In this document: in pieces, positions 5,188 to 7,355 of the stretch
Position numbering within the stretch: position 1 is the first letter of the stretch
How the letters are laid out: each line of letters opens with the position of its first letter
Origin: Clostridia bacterium
GTDB taxonomy: Bacteria; Bacillota_E; RBS10-35; JAJYVN01
NCBI GenBank assembly: GCA_027335545.1
Contig: DAHWHV010000649.1
Coordinates: 1-7,355, forward strand
Length of the DNA stretch: 7,355 nucleotides
Reading direction: 5' to 3'
The notes under the pieces: generated by a model
Database searches by the model: none
Seen by the model: only the letters and a program-made list of their open reading frames with translations
Told to the model about the DNA's origin: nothing
Position numbers and translations under genes: made by a program

Positions 5188-6274
5188 CGGGCCTCCCCCC
5201 GTTCTCGGGCCCGGGGCCGCCCCCGAGGGCCAGGCGGAAGAAGCGGTCGGCGACGCCCGGCACGGCACCGGCCAGCAGGAACCAGGGCCCGGGCGCCGGG
5301 TAGAAGAGGCGGGCACACCCCTCGGCCGCCCGGAAGGGGCGGTAGATGTCCCGGGCCACCGCCGTCCCGTAGCCGCTGAGGTCCCCGCGCAGCAGGGCGG
5401 GCGCGGCCAGGTGGGCGCTGGCCAGGGCGTGGGCGATGCCCTCGCCGAAGAGGGGGTCGGCCAACCCGGCGGCGTCGCCCAGACGCAGCGCCGAGGCGGC
5501 GGCCAGGTGGCCGGCGGGGAGCCGGCCACCGACGGGGATGGGGTGCCCGTGGCTGCGCAGCACGGTCTGCCCGCCCAGGCCCAGGCGCCGCAGGTAGGTG
5601 CGCAGCGCCTCCCGCAGGGCGCGCCCGCCCACGTCGGCCCAGGAAGCGACCCCGACGGAGAGGGTGCCGTCCTTGGGGAACACCCAGCCGTACCCCCGAG
5701 GCACGAGGTCGAAGTCCCCGCGGAGGCCCTCTGGCCAGCCGGAGGCCGGTTCCTGCACCTCCACCTCCAGGGCGCCGATACGGCGGGGGCAGCCCACCAG
5801 ACCGACGGCCGCGGCCGCCGGTCCAGAGAACGGCCCGGTGGCGCCATCGGCGCAGGCCAGGAAGCGGGCGCACACGCGCTCGCCGCCGGCCCGCAGTTCA
5901 ACCCCCGCCGGCGTCAGGTCCGCGGCCGTCACCGCGACGCCGTCCCGCACCTGCGCCCCGGCGGCGGCCGCCAATTCGACCAGATGGTGGTCGAAGGCCT
6001 CGCGACAGACCAGGCCCAGGGGCGTCCCGCTGGAGCGCACGCGCAGGCGGTGGCGACCGCAGACGACGACCGCCTCCGCGCTCCAGTGGCGCGCCAGGGC
6101 CAGGGCCGACGGGGGCAGCAGGGCGAGGCTGCGGGCGGTCAGCCCGCCCCCGCACGGCTTGTAGCGAGGGAGGCGGCACCGCTCCAGGAGCACGACGCGG
6201 GCGCCCCCGGCCCCCAGGAGCCGCCCGAGGGTGGCCCCCGCCGGCCCGCCCCCCACGATGGCCACGTCATACAG
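5171..6274 (-). CDS. Geranylgeranyl-reductase-family FAD-dependent oxidoreductase
   Basis: Members of this family use FAD to saturate double bonds of isoprenoid chains, such as geranylgeranyl groups or the side chain of menaquinone. The 367-residue protein shows an N-terminal FAD Rossmann motif DVAIVGGGPAGATLG (residues 3-17) with an acidic strand end at Glu31, the family-typical PRYKPCGGGL (36-45), and the second FAD motif GDAAGLADPLFGEGI starting at 266. These fit the ChlP/menaquinone-reductase group better than general monooxygenases; the exact substrate is not visible. The open frame reaches upstream into DedA in a shadow frame. The start is placed at CTG 6274 because AGGGGGG lies 8 nt upstream and the protein then begins just before the first FAD strand. 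GTG 6265 is a conventional alternative that trims three residues. The gene overlaps the DedA gene by 8 bp and holA by 17 bp, indicating one operon. Confidence in the family is high, in the start codon moderate. Confidence 0.88.
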   Translation of the reverse strand: MYDVAIVGGGPAGATLGRLLGAGGARVVLLERCRLPRYKPCGGGLTARSLALLPPSALALARHWSAEAVVVCGRHRLRVRSSGTPLGLVCREAFDHHLVELAAAAGAQVRDGVAVTAADLTPAGVELRAGGERVCARFLACADGATGPFSGPAAAAVGLVGCPRRIGALEVEVQEPASGWPEGLRGDFDLVPRGYGWVFPKDGTLSVGVASWADVGGRALREALRTYLRRLGLGGQTVLRSHGHPIPVGGRLPAGHLAAASALRLGDAAGLADPLFGEGIAHALASAHLAAPALLRGDLSGYGTAVARDIYRPFRAAEGCARLFYPAPGPWFLLAGAVPGVADRFFRLALGGGPGPENGGRPDAPAV

Positions 6275-6896
6275 CGCGATCGCCCCCCTGCGTGCGCCAG
6301 CGCCGGAACAACAGGAGGCAGGCGGAGACCACCAGGACCAGCAGCACCGCGGCCGCCACCGGGTGGTCGAACCGCCGCCACAGCGCGGGCGCGATGCGCC
6401 CGAAGCGCAGCAGCAGCAACTGCCAGGCGGCCACCCAGAGCAGGTCGGCCACCCCGCACCAGGCAGCATACGAGCCCAGCGGCATGCGCGTCAGACCGGC
6501 CAACAGGATGGCCGGCGTGCGGATCGGCCCGAAGAAGCGGGCCACGAACAGCGTACCCCCGCCGAAGCGCCAGAACCAGCCGCGCGTCGCGGCGACGCGC
6601 TCCGCGGGTAGACGCAGGCGGGCCCCGTAGCGATCCAGCAAGAGCCCGCCCGCGGTCCGGCCGATGTGGTAGCCGATCAGGTTCCCGAGCAGGTCACCGG
6701 CGGCGCCCACGGCGACCACCGGCCAGAAGCCCAGGCGGTGATGGGCGATGAGCACCGCGGTGGCCACGAACAGGGGCTCGAAGGGGACCAGGGGCAGGCC
6801 CGTGCCTTCGACCGTCAGCACGCCGGCCAGGGCCCCGTAGGCATAGCGGGACGGCATCTCCGCCAGGGCCTGGCGCAGAGCGGCCACGACCCCCAA
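6267..6896 (-). CDS. DedA-family (VTT-domain) membrane protein
   Basis: DedA/VTT proteins are integral membrane proteins; several recycle undecaprenyl phosphate or other phospholipids across the membrane. The 209-residue product has the family layout: a conserved Glu in VEGTGLPLVPFEP (29-41), GNLIGYHIGRTAGG (71-84), the RYGARL segment, then the signature RFFGPIRTPAILLAGLTRM (120-138) with conserved arginines at 120, 126 and 137. Hydrophobic segments cover about 42-76, 128-163 and a C-terminal helix at 179-197, followed by a basic tail. The start is uncertain. TTG 6896 was chosen because it gives the usual distance of about 30 residues to the first Glu, but no ribosome binding site precedes it. 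GTG 6887 and ATG 6857 are alternatives, and a GGAGG at good spacing precedes an in-frame ATC at 6914. It is the first visible gene of the operon leading to holA. Confidence 0.88.
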   Translation of the reverse strand: MGVVAALRQALAEMPSRYAYGALAGVLTVEGTGLPLVPFEPLFVATAVLIAHHRLGFWPVVAVGAAGDLLGNLIGYHIGRTAGGLLLDRYGARLRLPAERVAATRGWFWRFGGGTLFVARFFGPIRTPAILLAGLTRMPLGSYAAWCGVADLLWVAAWQLLLLRFGRIAPALWRRFDHPVAAAVLLVLVVSACLLLFRRWRTQGGDRAV

Positions 6897-7355
6897 GGCA
6901 TGCCCGTCGACGATGGCGCAGGCCCTCCCCCCGTCCGGTCACCGGGCACGGGTCGCCGCAAGGGCGCTGCCGGGGCGGTGTTTGCGGCACGCCCCTCCGG
7001 ATGCTGTGGCCCGCATGCCTCTCAGCGCACCACCCCAGACGGAGCGAAGCTCGGCGGCGCGGGGCCCCGCCCCGGTGCATCCCTCCGCAGCGGTGGAGGG
7101 TCCCGCCTGCGGCCTTGCGCGGCGCCTGGCGGCAAGAGAGCCCAGGAACCCCGGAGCCGCAAGGGCGCGCGTCCGGCGGTGCACGGCGGCGACCACGTGG
7201 GGGGCCGAGGCAGGAGGCGGCGGGAGCCTGGAGACCACAAGGGACCGGGCGGTGCCCTGCCGTCCAGCTTCGACACCAGAGCCGGCAGTGGGCGCAGCAA
7301 GAGCGGACCCTTGCTGCGCCCAGTTAGGGACGGCTCACCACGTTGACGAGCCGCC
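6897..7355. other. 459-bp gene-free region upstream of the DedA operon
   Basis: Open frames occur on both strands, but their products are low-complexity and match no family I recognise. It contains potential stems: GCCGCAA/TTGCGGC near 6955-6990, and CCCTCC (7081-7086) with GGAGGG (7095-7100) around an 8-nt loop. The octaloop hairpin is at 7289-7322. No convincing promoter for the DedA operon was found on the minus strand. The gene to the right is outside the window. Confidence 0.55.
7289..7322. terminator. 13-bp perfect hairpin with octaloop AGCGGACC (second copy)
   Basis: The arms TGGGCGCAGCAAG (7289-7301) and CTTGCTGCGCCCA (7310-7322) pair perfectly around AGCGGACC (7302-7309). The 18-nt core from 7297 to 7314 is identical to 2444-2461, while the lower stem differs in sequence and stays fully paired. 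Its lower arms, GCGCAGC and GCTGCGCCCAG, match the arms of the 36-bp repeats at 2248-2382. It has no T-run. It may terminate a transcript arriving from the right or belong to a repeat family. Confidence 0.65.

Noticed and set aside
7225..7262. T-box-like sequence (GGGCGGTGCCCTGCC near an AAGGGACC)
   Set aside because: It resembles a T-box antiterminator only loosely. The UGGN bulge that pairs with the tRNA end is replaced by CGGT, and no stem I or specifier loop could be recognised.

Overview
The window is very GC-rich bacterial DNA with strong GGAGG-type ribosome binding sites. It contains the convergent pair rpsT (ribosomal protein S20) and holA (DNA polymerase III delta), a neighbourhood known from Gram-positive bacteria. 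I infer a high-GC Gram-positive organism, possibly a thermophilic Bacillota lineage of the Thermaerobacter/Symbiobacterium type. An actinobacterial origin cannot be excluded from the sequence alone.

Left part (1-1970): the window opens on seven copies of a 9-bp tandem repeat, in frame with an ATP-dependent DNA ligase of the LigD ligase-domain type (64-969, +). A non-coding stretch with a strong inverted repeat (1136-1170) follows. Next is a HEPN-domain gene on the minus strand (about 1767-1364) that is broken by a one-base frameshift. A promoter region then leads into rpsT (1970-2227, +).

Middle (2228-4038): beyond rpsT is a convergent spacer with almost four copies of a 36-bp hairpin-forming repeat and a 14-bp perfect hairpin with an 8-nt loop (2435-2470). 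On the minus strand lie a 125-residue protein of unknown function (2916-2539), with its own candidate promoter and a structured leader, and a GNAT acetyltransferase (3611-3048). A 427-bp gene-free spacer separates the acetyltransferase from holA.

Right part (4039-7355): a tightly overlapping minus-strand operon reads DedA/VTT membrane protein, geranylgeranyl-reductase-type flavoprotein, then holA. The first two plausibly both act on polyprenyl lipids, and holA loads the replication clamp. The last 459 bp carry no gene I can support. They end in a second hairpin (7289-7322) with exactly the same 8-nt loop as the one at 2435-2470 but a different, still fully paired, stem.

No complete defence system, CRISPR array, transposase, tRNA or rRNA was found. 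The most unusual signals are the repeated octaloop hairpin and its link to the 36-bp repeats, the frameshifted HEPN gene, in-frame tandem repeats of 9, 18 and 36 bp, and the apparent CTG start of the reductase.
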